A stretch of 49,155 nt of DNA from an uncultured Clostridia bacterium (GTDB lineage Bacteria > Bacillota > Clostridia > Oscillospirales > Oscillospiraceae). The notes under the pieces are model-generated. The model saw nothing but the letters and a program-made list of their open reading frames with translations. It made no database searches and was not told where the DNA came from. Shown piece by piece: positions 31,638 through 39,355 of the stretch; the stretch's first letter is position 1, and each line of letters starts with the position of its first letter. Position numbers and translations under genes: made by a program. The stretch spans positions 1-49,155 of the forward strand of contig CAMCSE010000009.1 of assembly GCA_945877515.1 (NCBI GenBank), read 5' to 3'.

Positions 31638-32269
31638 TCGTTGAGGATCAGGCGCTTGCCAGAATGTATCTATGCTCCTGCGTGGAAAAATGCGCAGACT
31701 GCCGGGTGGCGGGCACGCTGAATCGTGCTGATGCGGCGCTCCGGCGGTGCGGCGACAGTCATATCGACCTGATTTTAATGGATATCTGCACCGAAAACGA
31801 CTCGGACGGCTTAACCGCCGCTGAGGAGATCAAGAAGATCTATCCCCGGATCAAAATTGTGATGGTGACCTCCATGCTGGAGGGGCGGTTTCTGGCGCGG
31901 GCAAGAAAAATCGGCGCCGACAGCTTCTGGTATAAGGATTCCCCTTCCGGCGATCTTGTTGGCGTGATCGAGGGGACGCTTTCCGGAAAGAGCTATTGGC
32001 CGGACAGCACGCCGGCAGTGCAGCTGGGGAACACCCTTTCCTGCGGCCTGTCCGATCAGGAACTGGAGACGCTGCGCCTGCTCTGTGAGGGGCAGACCAA
32101 CGCCGAGATCGCTGCGGGGATGAACGTGGCGGAATCCACAGTGCGTACCTATATCAACCGGATGCTGGAGAAAACCGGATATCCCAACCGCAACCGGCTG
32201 ATGGTTGCCGCTGTCAGCAAGCGGCTGGTGGTGCCGGGGAGCCTGTTTGGCACGGCAGAAGAAAACTGA
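31616..32269 (+). CDS. Response regulator, NarL/LuxR family
   Basis: A 217-residue regulator. The receiver domain has DILIVEDQALARM, the phospho-acceptor Asp in DLILMDICTEN, the Thr in VMVTSML and the Lys in FWYKDSP. The C-terminal LuxR helix-turn-helix is LSDQELETLRLLCEGQTNAEIAAGMNVAESTVRTYINRML-like (positions about 150-210). The ATG at 31616 follows GGAGGAGGGG and lies within the end of the kinase gene. The target promoters are unknown; the downstream solute-binding protein and membrane LuxR genes are candidates. Confidence 0.93.
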   Translation: MAVRDILIVEDQALARMYLCSCVEKCADCRVAGTLNRADAALRRCGDSHIDLILMDICTENDSDGLTAAEEIKKIYPRIKIVMVTSMLEGRFLARARKIGADSFWYKDSPSGDLVGVIEGTLSGKSYWPDSTPAVQLGNTLSCGLSDQELETLRLLCEGQTNAEIAAGMNVAESTVRTYINRMLEKTGYPNRNRLMVAAVSKRLVVPGSLFGTAEEN

Positions 32270-32305
32270 ACGGGAATACGTGTATTCACAGCATTATCCG
32301 CAATC

Positions 32306-32352
32306 AGCGGCCCTGTCTGTCCTCACTTTTGTGGACAGACAGAGCCGCTTTT
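32306..32352 (+). terminator. Terminator after the response regulator gene
   Basis: TGTCTGTCC (32314-32322) and GGACAGACA (32333-32341) form a perfect inner stem. It is extended by GCGGC (32307-32311) and GCCGC (32344-32348) across a 2-base mismatch and followed by TTTTCC. A TACAAT -10-like element at 32359-32364 may start the next transcript, though its -35 is weak. Confidence 0.75.
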
Positions 32353-32428
32353 CCGTGCTACAATAGCGGCATGGAATGGGACGCGGTAAACCCGTCGGAT
32401 ATACAGGAAAGGGAAGAGGGATGGCTCA

Positions 32429-32812
32429 ATGCGTAAAATTGTGATCGATATGCAGAATTATCTGTTTGCCGACGCTGTGGCGACCGCTTTCAAAAGCTCT
32501 GACTACGATATCGAGGTGATTCGTGCAGAGTCCCCAAGGGACACCGTGGAGCTGTGCCAGATATACGAGCCCTTTGTGCTTGTGATGGAGGTGACAGGGT
32601 ATGCCCCGTGGAAGCTCGGCGAAAGACTGAGACTGCGCGACGAGGTAAAGGCGCTGTGTCCCAACTGCAAGATCGCGCTGATGGTGGACTCCAACACCGA
32701 ACGGCAGACGGCAAAGGACATCCGGGACGCCAAGAAGGACGGGCTGATCGATCAGTTTTTCTACGGCTCCATGTCTGCCGAGTACCTGATGGATCAGATC
32801 TATTCTATGTGA
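32429..32812 (+). CDS. Stand-alone pseudo-receiver domain protein
   Basis: A 127-residue protein with the alternating fold of a receiver domain: IVIDMQNYLFADAVATAF at strand 1, FVLVMEVTGYAPWKLGERL at strand 3, KIALMVDSNTERQTAKDI at strand 4 and DGLIDQFFYGS at strand 5. The position of the phospho-acceptor Asp is taken by Glu (VMEVT) and the acidic pair after strand 1 is reduced, so it is probably not phosphorylated in the usual way. There is no output domain. It could titrate or bridge partners of the two-component system upstream or the regulator at 34362. The ribosome site is GGAAGAGGG. Confidence 0.7.
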   Translation: MRKIVIDMQNYLFADAVATAFKSSDYDIEVIRAESPRDTVELCQIYEPFVLVMEVTGYAPWKLGERLRLRDEVKALCPNCKIALMVDSNTERQTAKDIRDAKKDGLIDQFFYGSMSAEYLMDQIYSM

Positions 32813-32913
32813 AGGAAAAATCCTGCAACGGGATATTTCATAAGCAGCTAAGCTGCTTTGCCAGTGCCGGGGGTGCTTTCCATACGCCCGCCGCAAGACT
32901 TTTGCAGGATGAC

Positions 32914-32939
32914 GCGGAGGCGGCAGCCGCCGCCTCCGC
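32914..32939. repeat. GC-rich hairpin in an intergenic gap
   Basis: GCGGAGGCGGC (32914-32924) pairs with GCCGCCTCCGC (32929-32939) around AGCC. No T-run follows, so it is not a typical terminator; it may stabilise the solute-binding protein mRNA. The rest of the 210-base gap shows nothing else. Confidence 0.5.
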
Positions 32940-33022
32940 AGTCCCCGGACGCAGGAAATATGTGAAGGGCGAGGACAGGAAAATGGGCTTTTCCCGTCCC
33001 CGTGAAAAGGTGAGACGCTAAC

Positions 33023-34348
33023 ATGAAAAAAAGAATCGTTTTGTATCTGTTGGTGCTGGCGCTTTTGTTGGTGACAGGATGTGCGCAGAAAAAGGACGCG
33101 GAGCCGCTGACCGTAACGCTGTGGCACGTCTATGGCGGCGAGGTGGATTCCCCGCTGAACGGTCTGATCGAGCGGTTCAACAGCACCGTGGGCGCAAAGC
33201 AGAACATCCGCGTGAAGGTGGAGCTGGTCAGCAACAGCGGCAGTATTCATAAAAGCGTGCTGGCCGCCGCCAACAGCGACCCGGGAGCGCCGTCGCTGCC
33301 GGATATGTTCGTATCCTATCCCAAGACGGTGCTGGCTCTGCCGGATCAGGACATTCTGGTGGACTATCGGGATTATTTCAGCGAGGAGGAGCTGGCGGCG
33401 TTTATCCCTGCCTTTCGTGAGGAGGGGATGATCGGCGGGCGGCAGGCGATTTTGCCCCTTGCCAAATCCACGGAGGTGCTGTTTGTCAACCGGACGCTAT
33501 TCGACCGGTGGGCAGCCCAGTCCGGCGCCAGCTATGACGATTTGACTACATGGGAGGGCGTTTACGCGCTGGCAGAGCAGTACGCCGCGGATACCGGCAA
33601 ATGCTTCTTTGCCCACGATTACCACTTCAATTACTTTCAGGTGGGCGTGGAATCGTTGGGCGAGGACTTTTTTCAGAACGACGGCGTCAGGTTTGGCTCC
33701 GGATTCGAACGAGCCTGGGAGCCGTATGCCCGGGCGGGACTGACGGGCGGCCTGTGGCTGCACGACGGGTATGCCACGGAACCGCTTCGCACCGGAGATG
33801 TGGTGGTGTCTGTGGCATCTTCGGCCAGTGTGCTCTACTATTCCGACACGGTGACGTATCCGGACAACACCTCGGAAAAGGTGACGATCACCTCCATGCC
33901 CTGCCCGGTGTTTGAAGGGGGTGACAAGCTGGTGATGCAGCGCGGCGTGGGAATGTGCACCGTAAAGTCCACCCCGGAACGGGAGAGGGCGTGCATTACG
34001 TTCCTGAAGTGGCTGACCGAGCCGGTATGCAACGTGGAATTCGTGACCAGCCTGGGCTATATGCCGGTGACGCAGGAGGCATTTGAGAACTATCTGCCCG
34101 ACGCCGTGGAAAAACTGAGCGACCCGATGTATGTGTCGCTGTACGAGACATATCTGCAAACGCAGGAGGCATATACCTTCTACTACCCACCTCAGATGGA
34201 GAATTATCTGGATCTGGAGACGCGGTTTGAAAATCTGGCGCGGCTGAAGCTGACGGCGGGTCGGACACAGTATCTGGAGGGTGGCAACACGCTGGACGCC
34301 CTGATCCGGGAGACTTTGGACAGTTTTAAGCTGGATTACGGCACATGA
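33023..34348 (+). CDS. Extracellular solute-binding lipoprotein, family 1
   Basis: A 441-residue protein. The signal peptide MKKRIVLYLLVLALLLVTGC ends in a lipobox (VTGC), giving a lipid-anchored Cys at residue 20. The mature part has family-1 features: LTVTLWHVYGGEVDSP, an LPDMFVSYPKTVLALPDQ block, PLAKSTEVLFVNRTLFDRW and a C-terminal FLKWLTEPVCNVEFVTSLGYMPVT. Family-1 proteins usually bind sugars, polyols or glycerophosphodiesters for an ABC importer, but no permease or ATPase gene is near. The next gene, 13 bases on, is a membrane-anchored regulator, so a ligand-sensing role seems more likely than transport (inference). Confidence 0.88.
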   Translation: MKKRIVLYLLVLALLLVTGCAQKKDAEPLTVTLWHVYGGEVDSPLNGLIERFNSTVGAKQNIRVKVELVSNSGSIHKSVLAAANSDPGAPSLPDMFVSYPKTVLALPDQDILVDYRDYFSEEELAAFIPAFREEGMIGGRQAILPLAKSTEVLFVNRTLFDRWAAQSGASYDDLTTWEGVYALAEQYAADTGKCFFAHDYHFNYFQVGVESLGEDFFQNDGVRFGSGFERAWEPYARAGLTGGLWLHDGYATEPLRTGDVVVSVASSASVLYYSDTVTYPDNTSEKVTITSMPCPVFEGGDKLVMQRGVGMCTVKSTPERERACITFLKWLTEPVCNVEFVTSLGYMPVTQEAFENYLPDAVEKLSDPMYVSLYETYLQTQEAYTFYYPPQMENYLDLETRFENLARLKLTAGRTQYLEGGNTLDALIRETLDSFKLDYGT

Positions 34349-34361
34349 AAGAGGAAAGCAC

Positions 34362-35918
34362 ATGCGATCAATTCGGAATGCGATTCACAATCCATATGCA
34401 GCCAGCCACAGTATGGGTGTGCGGCTGCTGCTGTATTGGTTCACAATGGCGCTGCTGCTGGTGGCAGCCATCCTGTCGATCCTGATGGCTATGGGTGTGC
34501 TGTCCCACCCTGCGCGGCAGCTGGCCAGCGCCCTGGACATTCAGCAGAGAAATACATATGCAGCCTTGGATGCGCAGATGGATGAGCTGACGGCGCATGG
34601 CGTGGCCATGTCGGAAAAGCTGGGCCGGGAGCTGGATGCTTTTCTCGCGGCCAAGGGCATTCCTTTTGACGCGCTCAACGACGATCCGAAAACCATCGCG
34701 GAATTGGAAAAGAGACTGTACGCGCCGCTGAGCAGCACGCTGAGCGCCGCCTCGTGCAGCGGGATCTTCTTTTGTCTGAACGTGACCGCCAACACGGCGC
34801 TGCCCAACGCGGACGCGCTCAGGGCGGGACTGTATCTGCGCTATTCCGGACTTCAGCCCACGGTGGCGTCGGAGCAGGATGTGATCTGCTTCCGCGGCGC
34901 GGCGGAGGCGGCGCGGGGATTACAGATTCAGATGCATAACCGCTGGAATCCGGAGCTGAATACCGCGCTGATTCCCGGCAGCAATAAGGTTGCCACCAGT
35001 CAGGTGGAGCGTCTGGCGGAGGGCAGCCTGTGGGCAAAACGCACAGAGCTGCTGGATACATGGGAGCATGTGATGCTGCTGTGCGTACCGATTCTGGACG
35101 GCAGCGGCACTGTGCGGGGGTTTTGCGGCATGGAGATCAGCGACCTCTATTTCAGCCTTTCCCACGACACTGTGTCCAGCAGCTATGGCAATATGCTGAC
35201 CCTGCTGGCGCCGATTGACGGCGACAAGCTCAATCTGTCGGGGACTATGCTGGGCGCTACCAACGGCTCGCGCCTGACGGCCGAGGGTACGCTGCACATC
35301 AAGCCGGGGAAATACTATACCATCTATACCGATGGCAAGGAGTCCTATCTGGGGCGGCACCGGCTGCTGGATGTCGTTACCTCGGACGGCATTCCCCTTG
35401 CCGCGGTGACGCTTGTAACGGCTAACACCTTCCGCAGCTATGAGCGCGGGTCACAGTTCGCGTGGTTTTTGGGTTCGGTGCTCTTTTTGCTGGCGATGCT
35501 GGTTGCGGCAACCGTGCTGTCCCGCCGCTTTGTCAAACCGATCAACGACAGCCTTGCGGCGGTCAGAGGCGGCACAACGGAGATGGTGGCCTCCGGTATT
35601 TCGGAGATCGACGAGCTGCTGACCATGATCCGTACCCGGCCGGCGGGCGCGCTGCCGCCCGATGTGGAGGCGCGGCTGTGCGGCTTTGCGGAGAGGACAG
35701 GTACGCTGACCGGCATGGAACGTACCATCCTGCAATACTATATGGACGGCTATACCGTCAAGGATATTCCTGAGCTGGCACATATCAGCGCCAGCACGGT
35801 AAAGACTCATAACCGCAATCTGTACCGAAAGATGGGGGTAGATTCGTTCGATGAGCTGAAGGTGTATATTGAGCTGTTCGCCAGCTGCGGCCGCAGTGGT
35901 GAGCTGCTAAAAAGATAA
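34362..35918 (+). CDS. Membrane-anchored LuxR-family transcriptional regulator with extracytoplasmic sensor
   Basis: A 518-residue protein with an unusual layout. A membrane segment at about 22-48 (LLLYWFTMALLLVAAILSIL) is followed by some 310 extracytoplasmic residues resembling a Cache-type sensor (coiled start, then ELLDTWEHVMLLCVPILDGSG, GFCGMEISDLYFSL). A second membrane segment (FLGSVLFLLAMLVAATVL, about 367-385) leads to a short HAMP-like helix. The C-terminal LuxR helix-turn-helix reads LTGMERTILQYYMDGYTVKD and SASTVKTHNRNLYRKMGV. There is no receiver or kinase domain, so a signal outside the cell would reach DNA in one polypeptide. It is coexpressed with the solute-binding lipoprotein, which may present the ligand (inference). 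Confidence 0.85.
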   Translation: MRSIRNAIHNPYAASHSMGVRLLLYWFTMALLLVAAILSILMAMGVLSHPARQLASALDIQQRNTYAALDAQMDELTAHGVAMSEKLGRELDAFLAAKGIPFDALNDDPKTIAELEKRLYAPLSSTLSAASCSGIFFCLNVTANTALPNADALRAGLYLRYSGLQPTVASEQDVICFRGAAEAARGLQIQMHNRWNPELNTALIPGSNKVATSQVERLAEGSLWAKRTELLDTWEHVMLLCVPILDGSGTVRGFCGMEISDLYFSLSHDTVSSSYGNMLTLLAPIDGDKLNLSGTMLGATNGSRLTAEGTLHIKPGKYYTIYTDGKESYLGRHRLLDVVTSDGIPLAAVTLVTANTFRSYERGSQFAWFLGSVLFLLAMLVAATVLSRRFVKPINDSLAAVRGGTTEMVASGISEIDELLTMIRTRPAGALPPDVEARLCGFAERTGTLTGMERTILQYYMDGYTVKDIPELAHISASTVKTHNRNLYRKMGVDSFDELKVYIELFASCGRSGELLKR

Positions 35919-35930
35919 GAAAGACGATAG

Positions 35931-35970
35931 CAGAGTGCACAATCCAAGTCACATTGGATTGTGCACTCTG
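35931..35970 (+). terminator. Long hairpin after the membrane LuxR gene
   Basis: A perfect 17-bp stem, CAGAGTGCACAATCCAA (35931-35947) with its complement (35954-35970), around a 6-base loop. Only a weak T-run follows (TCTACG), so termination is likely but not certain. Confidence 0.65.
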
Positions 35971-36033
35971 TCTACGCCTAAGGGCGATTTTCACGTTTAC
36001 CGGCAAAATTCACCCTTGGGGTAATAGAAATTT

Positions 36034-36063
36034 TTCGTAAAACCCCATATAAGTGTGTATATA
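36034..36063 (+). promoter_or_regulatory. Possible promoter of the envelope cluster
   Basis: TTCGTA (36034-36039), an 18-base spacer and TATATA (36058-36063). GGGGT (36018-36022) and ACCCC (36042-36046) flank the -35 as an inverted repeat. Confidence 0.4.
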
Positions 36064-36114
36064 GCTGGGCGTGAGTACGGGAAAGAACTGCGACGTAAGC
36101 AAGGAGGGACTGGA

Positions 36115-36486
36115 ATGCGCCGCATCATTAAAGCGTCCATGGAGGACAGATCCTCTATGGAAAGGTTTCAGTTTTCATTGCGCTGTGCGGTATGCGGCTT
36201 CCTTTGGGAAAGTCAGCCGGTACGCTTCTCCAAGGCGGGGATGCAGCCGGAGAGCGAAGGAAAGCGCGTGATTTTTCAGGCGCTGTACCGGCGGGAGCGA
36301 GAGGAAGCCTTCGAGTGGGCCGCCACAGAGGCGCTGGAGCATTTCAGTCTGTGCCCCATCTGCAAACGGCTGGTCTGTGACCGGTGTTTCCTGCTGGGCG
36401 AGGATATTGACCTGTGTACGGACTGTGCGGCGTTCTTACAGGAGAGCGGCGAGCCGGTAGAGAGCTCATTCACGAAACACGGCTGA
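36115..36486 (+). CDS. Small zinc-ribbon type protein, unknown function
   Basis: A 123-residue soluble protein with four Cys pairs: LRCAVCGF (about residue 25), LCPICKRL, VCDRCFLL and LCTDCAAF in the C-terminal third. The spacing suits two zinc-binding knuckles. No signal peptide or membrane segment is seen. The ATG follows AAGGAGGG by six bases; the frame extends 20 codons upstream without a ribosome site. It is the first gene of the rightward envelope cluster, 16 bases before a frameshifted zinc-ribbon lipoprotein gene. I do not recognise a named family. Confidence 0.7.
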   Translation: MRRIIKASMEDRSSMERFQFSLRCAVCGFLWESQPVRFSKAGMQPESEGKRVIFQALYRREREEAFEWAATEALEHFSLCPICKRLVCDRCFLLGEDIDLCTDCAAFLQESGEPVESSFTKHG

Positions 36487-36502
36487 AGCGGAGGAACCGC
36501 CT

Positions 36503-36710
36503 ATGAAATGGAAGGGCTGGATAGGAGGTGTGCTGCTGGTCATGATGCTTTTCGGAACGCTGGGCTGCCTGCCGGGCGGAAAACGAGGGCAGCTTCTGCA
36601 CCGGCTGCGGCTTGGCGAGGCCGCTGACCTGCGAAGCCCGCGGCTGGCAGCCCAAGCCGGGCGCTTCGGCCCCGGCATACTGCCCGGAATGTGGCAACCG
36701 TCTCAAATGA
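36503..36710 (+). pseudogene. Frameshifted small lipoprotein/zinc-ribbon gene
   Basis: The first frame gives MKWKGWIGGVLLVMMLFGTL followed by GCLPGG, a signal sequence with a lipobox-like LGC. After GGCGG (about 36576-36579) that frame becomes Arg-rich and implausible. The +1 frame reads ENEGSFCTGCGLARPLTC and AYCPECGNRLK, a complete zinc ribbon with two CxxC pairs, ending at TGA 36708. The second frame has no start codon of its own because a stop lies at 36543. One extra base therefore separates a membrane anchor from its zinc ribbon. A true mutation, a base-calling error in the G run or a programmed +1 shift are possible. Confidence 0.65.
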
Positions 36711-36782
36711 GACGTGCCGATATATGCACATTCAGATAGGAAGAAACAATAGGAGAAAACAGTAAAAACAGGAGGAACGGTG

Positions 36783-38129
36783 ATGAAAAGCACGAAAAAG
36801 CTGGCGGCTCTGCTTCTGGCGCTGGTAATGACGCTGACGCTGGCGGCCTGCGGAGGCGGCAAGGGCAGCTCCAAGACCAACCCCGTGGTGGGCAAGTACA
36901 TCGGCGAGACGGTTCTGTCCTTCGGCGAGTGGGTGCCCATGGACGAGGTGTATGATCTGGGTGACAACTACATTGAGCTGAAAGAGGACGGTACGGGCTG
37001 CTTTATGCTGGACGGCGACCCGACGACCATCGCGTGGAAGCTGGATAAGGACGGCGCTCTGACGCTGGACAGAGACGGATCCATCTGCAGCTGCACGCTG
37101 AAGGACGGCCTGATCACGGTGAATGACTACTTCGGCTTTGACCTGCAGCTGACCTTCCGGAAGAGCACCGCTGGCGGCAGCAGCGGCGGCTCCGGCACTG
37201 CGGAGCTGTCTCTTGACGACTTTGCGTCCGTCTATGGCGGCGACTGGCACGGCATGGGCGGCCTCTCGGACGCCACCGGCGACCTTGAGGCGCTGAACGA
37301 CACCGCCCACGAGATTCTGGCGCGTCTGGTCTTTGACGGCAACGGCGGCTGCCAGGTCTGGCTGGCCATGTATCTGGAGGGCGAGAACGACTTCAACTTC
37401 GCCAACACCTATGCCCGCGTGGTACCCGATGACGACACCGGTCTGGAGCTGCGGGGCGAGTTCATGGGCGGCGAGATGCAGGACGGCATCCTGTCCGTGG
37501 ATGAGACTGGCGCCCTGTATGTGAGCTGCGAGGTGGACTCCGATCTGGTGGACGGCTCCATCAGCCTGCTGGCCAACCTGCGGCATCTGGACGATGAGAA
37601 CTGGACGGACGATGACTTTATGCCCCTGCCGGCGGACGCCGTGGCGTATTACCGCGGCAAGACCTTTATGGAGATCGCCAATACCTACGAGATCGACACC
37701 GGTCTGATCCCCGATGACGGCAGCGGCAGCACCGCTGCCATCCCCGACGGCGGTGACAACGGCGGCCTGCCGGAGAACTATCCCTTCGAGCGCACCACCT
37801 CCAACGGCGAGGGCGAGTACGGCAAGTCCAATCCCGACGCCACCGGCCGGGCGGATCTGCCCACCATGCAGAAGGTACGTCAGGAGCTGTGGGATATGAG
37901 CTCCTCCAAGTCCTCGAAGCTGACCTATGACGACATCAAGGCCATGCTGGGCGGCGAGGACGGCATCCCCCATACCGGTATGGATGAGAGGAGCTGGAAC
38001 AGTGAAAAGCACGCCTACGGCTGGTACAACGGCGAGGGTGACTACTACGTGCTGTACTTCGTAGTGCGTGACGGCGACGAGTTCTACACGGCCGCCACCT
38101 TCTCCAGCAGCGTGAGAGGCGACAGCTGA
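36783..38129 (+). CDS. Multidomain lipoprotein with lipocalin-like repeats and BLIP-like C-terminus
   Basis: A 448-residue predicted lipoprotein. The signal peptide MKSTKKLAALLLALVMTL-type sequence ends in LAAC followed by a Gly-rich spacer. A first beta-rich domain (VVGKYIGETVLSFGEW, then IELKEDGTGCFMLDGD and ITVNDYFGFDLQLTFRK) resembles small lipocalin-like domains of gut Clostridia. A second one (YGGDWHGMGG to FMPLPADA) is similar in build. A low-complexity linker leads to a C-terminal segment, KLTYDDIKAMLGGEDGIPH and YGWYNGEGDYYVLYFVVRDGDEF, that is also found in the lipoprotein at 41945. The function is unknown; it probably sits on the outer face of the membrane. ATG with AGGAGG at the correct distance. 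Confidence 0.8.
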   Translation: MKSTKKLAALLLALVMTLTLAACGGGKGSSKTNPVVGKYIGETVLSFGEWVPMDEVYDLGDNYIELKEDGTGCFMLDGDPTTIAWKLDKDGALTLDRDGSICSCTLKDGLITVNDYFGFDLQLTFRKSTAGGSSGGSGTAELSLDDFASVYGGDWHGMGGLSDATGDLEALNDTAHEILARLVFDGNGGCQVWLAMYLEGENDFNFANTYARVVPDDDTGLELRGEFMGGEMQDGILSVDETGALYVSCEVDSDLVDGSISLLANLRHLDDENWTDDDFMPLPADAVAYYRGKTFMEIANTYEIDTGLIPDDGSGSTAAIPDGGDNGGLPENYPFERTTSNGEGEYGKSNPDATGRADLPTMQKVRQELWDMSSSKSSKLTYDDIKAMLGGEDGIPHTGMDERSWNSEKHAYGWYNGEGDYYVLYFVVRDGDEFYTAATFSSSVRGDS

Positions 38130-38166
38130 CGAACGGTATGGAAATCAGAGAAAGGAAGGACGAGAT

Positions 38167-38652
38167 ATGCAAGTAACACTGAATATGCTGCCCGCTTCGC
38201 TGGCAGAGTTCCGGAACCTGTCCCTGAACACCCCAGACGAGGTGGTGGCGGGCTTCCTGTGCGCATTGAACCTGTATGTAAAAAATCCCAACGAGGGTGT
38301 GGAGGCCATGAACATCCTGCGGGGGCCTCGGCCCATGACTCCCTATGACAGCCAGTTCCTGCGGGACCGTCTGCGGGGCAAGGAGTATCTGCCGCTGGCG
38401 TACTTCGCCGGGGCTACCCCCCAGAACAGCTACGTTCCCACCCAGCCCTATGTGCTGGACGTACTGGCCGACCCCCGTCCGCAGGACATTGAGCCGGGCT
38501 ATCTGCGGGTATTTATCGCCACACCCGGCGCGGACTCTCCCCGCCCCATCAAGCTGCGGCAGAAGCCCTCCACCGGCGAATGGTTCCTGTGGGAGTATTC
38601 CAGCCCGCTCAGCGGTATCCGTACCCCGGCGGCGCAGGATCCCTGGGCGTGA
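38167..38652 (+). CDS. DUF6935-like conserved protein
   Basis: A 161-residue protein without signal or membrane segment. It contains MNILRGPRPMTPYDSQFLRDRL, YLPLAYFAGATPQNSYVPTQPY and GADSPRPIKLRQKPSTGEWFLWEY. I associate this pattern from memory with the DUF6935 family, common in Oscillospiraceae next to zinc-ribbon and SPFH genes. The ending DPWA is typical for that family. The function is unknown. It follows the multidomain lipoprotein by 37 bases with a GAAAGGAAGG site. Confidence 0.75.
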   Translation: MQVTLNMLPASLAEFRNLSLNTPDEVVAGFLCALNLYVKNPNEGVEAMNILRGPRPMTPYDSQFLRDRLRGKEYLPLAYFAGATPQNSYVPTQPYVLDVLADPRPQDIEPGYLRVFIATPGADSPRPIKLRQKPSTGEWFLWEYSSPLSGIRTPAAQDPWA

Positions 38653-38655
38653 GCC

Positions 38656-39294
38656 GTGAAGCGGCGGTGGTATCCGCTGGCGCTGCTTCTGGCGCTGGCG
38701 CTGACCCTGACAGCCTGTCAGGTGGAGTTCATCCCCCACGGGCAGCCGGAGAACAACGGCGGCACCACGATAGACACACCGCCCCTGCCCGGCGGCGACA
38801 CTGATCCGGTAGATGTGACCGACCCGGTGGGCGGAGATGAGGAGCCCTCCGGCGGCGACACGGACTACACCATGGAAAAGTACCGGCGGTACCTGAGTGG
38901 CGAGTGGATCGCCGTCGAGGGCGAGGTCGAGGGAGACCGGTACAGGATGGAAGAAGAAGGAATGACCGTGACGCTGGAATTCCAGGAGGCTGACGGCGTG
39001 ACCGAGGACGGGCGCGGCACATGGAGCATGGGCGCATGGTACGAATATACCAACAAATATGGCGACCACGAAAAGCTGGACGGCCTGAGCGTGAAGTTCC
39101 TCGAGGGACCCATGTACTACGGCTGCGGTAATGACGAGTGGTACGCGGAGCTGGTGGGCGGCCCGGAGAACGTAGAGTACACTGTGACCGTCATTGACAA
39201 CAACTATCTGGAGCTGTACCGCTATGTGAAGGATTCAGCCATGGTGTGGCTCGTCAGGTGCGAGCGGGCGGATGGCCGGTGGATCGAGGATTAA
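38656..39294 (+). CDS. Small predicted lipoprotein, unknown function
   Basis: A 212-residue protein. A GTG start three bases after the previous stop gives a signal peptide (MKRRWYPLALLLALALTL) with lipobox LTAC. A Gly/Asp/Pro-rich spacer (PLPGGDTDPVDVTDPVGGD) leads to a beta-rich domain (YLSGEWIAVEGEVEGDRY, VTLEFQEADGV, TVTVIDNNYLELYRY). No clear ribosome site precedes the GTG, so translation is probably coupled to the upstream gene. The lipobox and first residues (TACQVEF) resemble those of the two lipoproteins at 44401 and 45553, which hints at related leader regions. Confidence 0.75.
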   Translation: MKRRWYPLALLLALALTLTACQVEFIPHGQPENNGGTTIDTPPLPGGDTDPVDVTDPVGGDEEPSGGDTDYTMEKYRRYLSGEWIAVEGEVEGDRYRMEEEGMTVTLEFQEADGVTEDGRGTWSMGAWYEYTNKYGDHEKLDGLSVKFLEGPMYYGCGNDEWYAELVGGPENVEYTVTVIDNNYLELYRYVKDSAMVWLVRCERADGRWIED

Positions 39295-39355
39295 CAACGG
39301 TATTCCATTATAGGTATAGGCAGAAATAAATACAGAGAAAAGGAGATCACAAACT

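Noticed and set aside
32914-32939. Terminator before the family-1 binding protein gene
   Set aside because: The stem is strong but no T-run follows on either strand.
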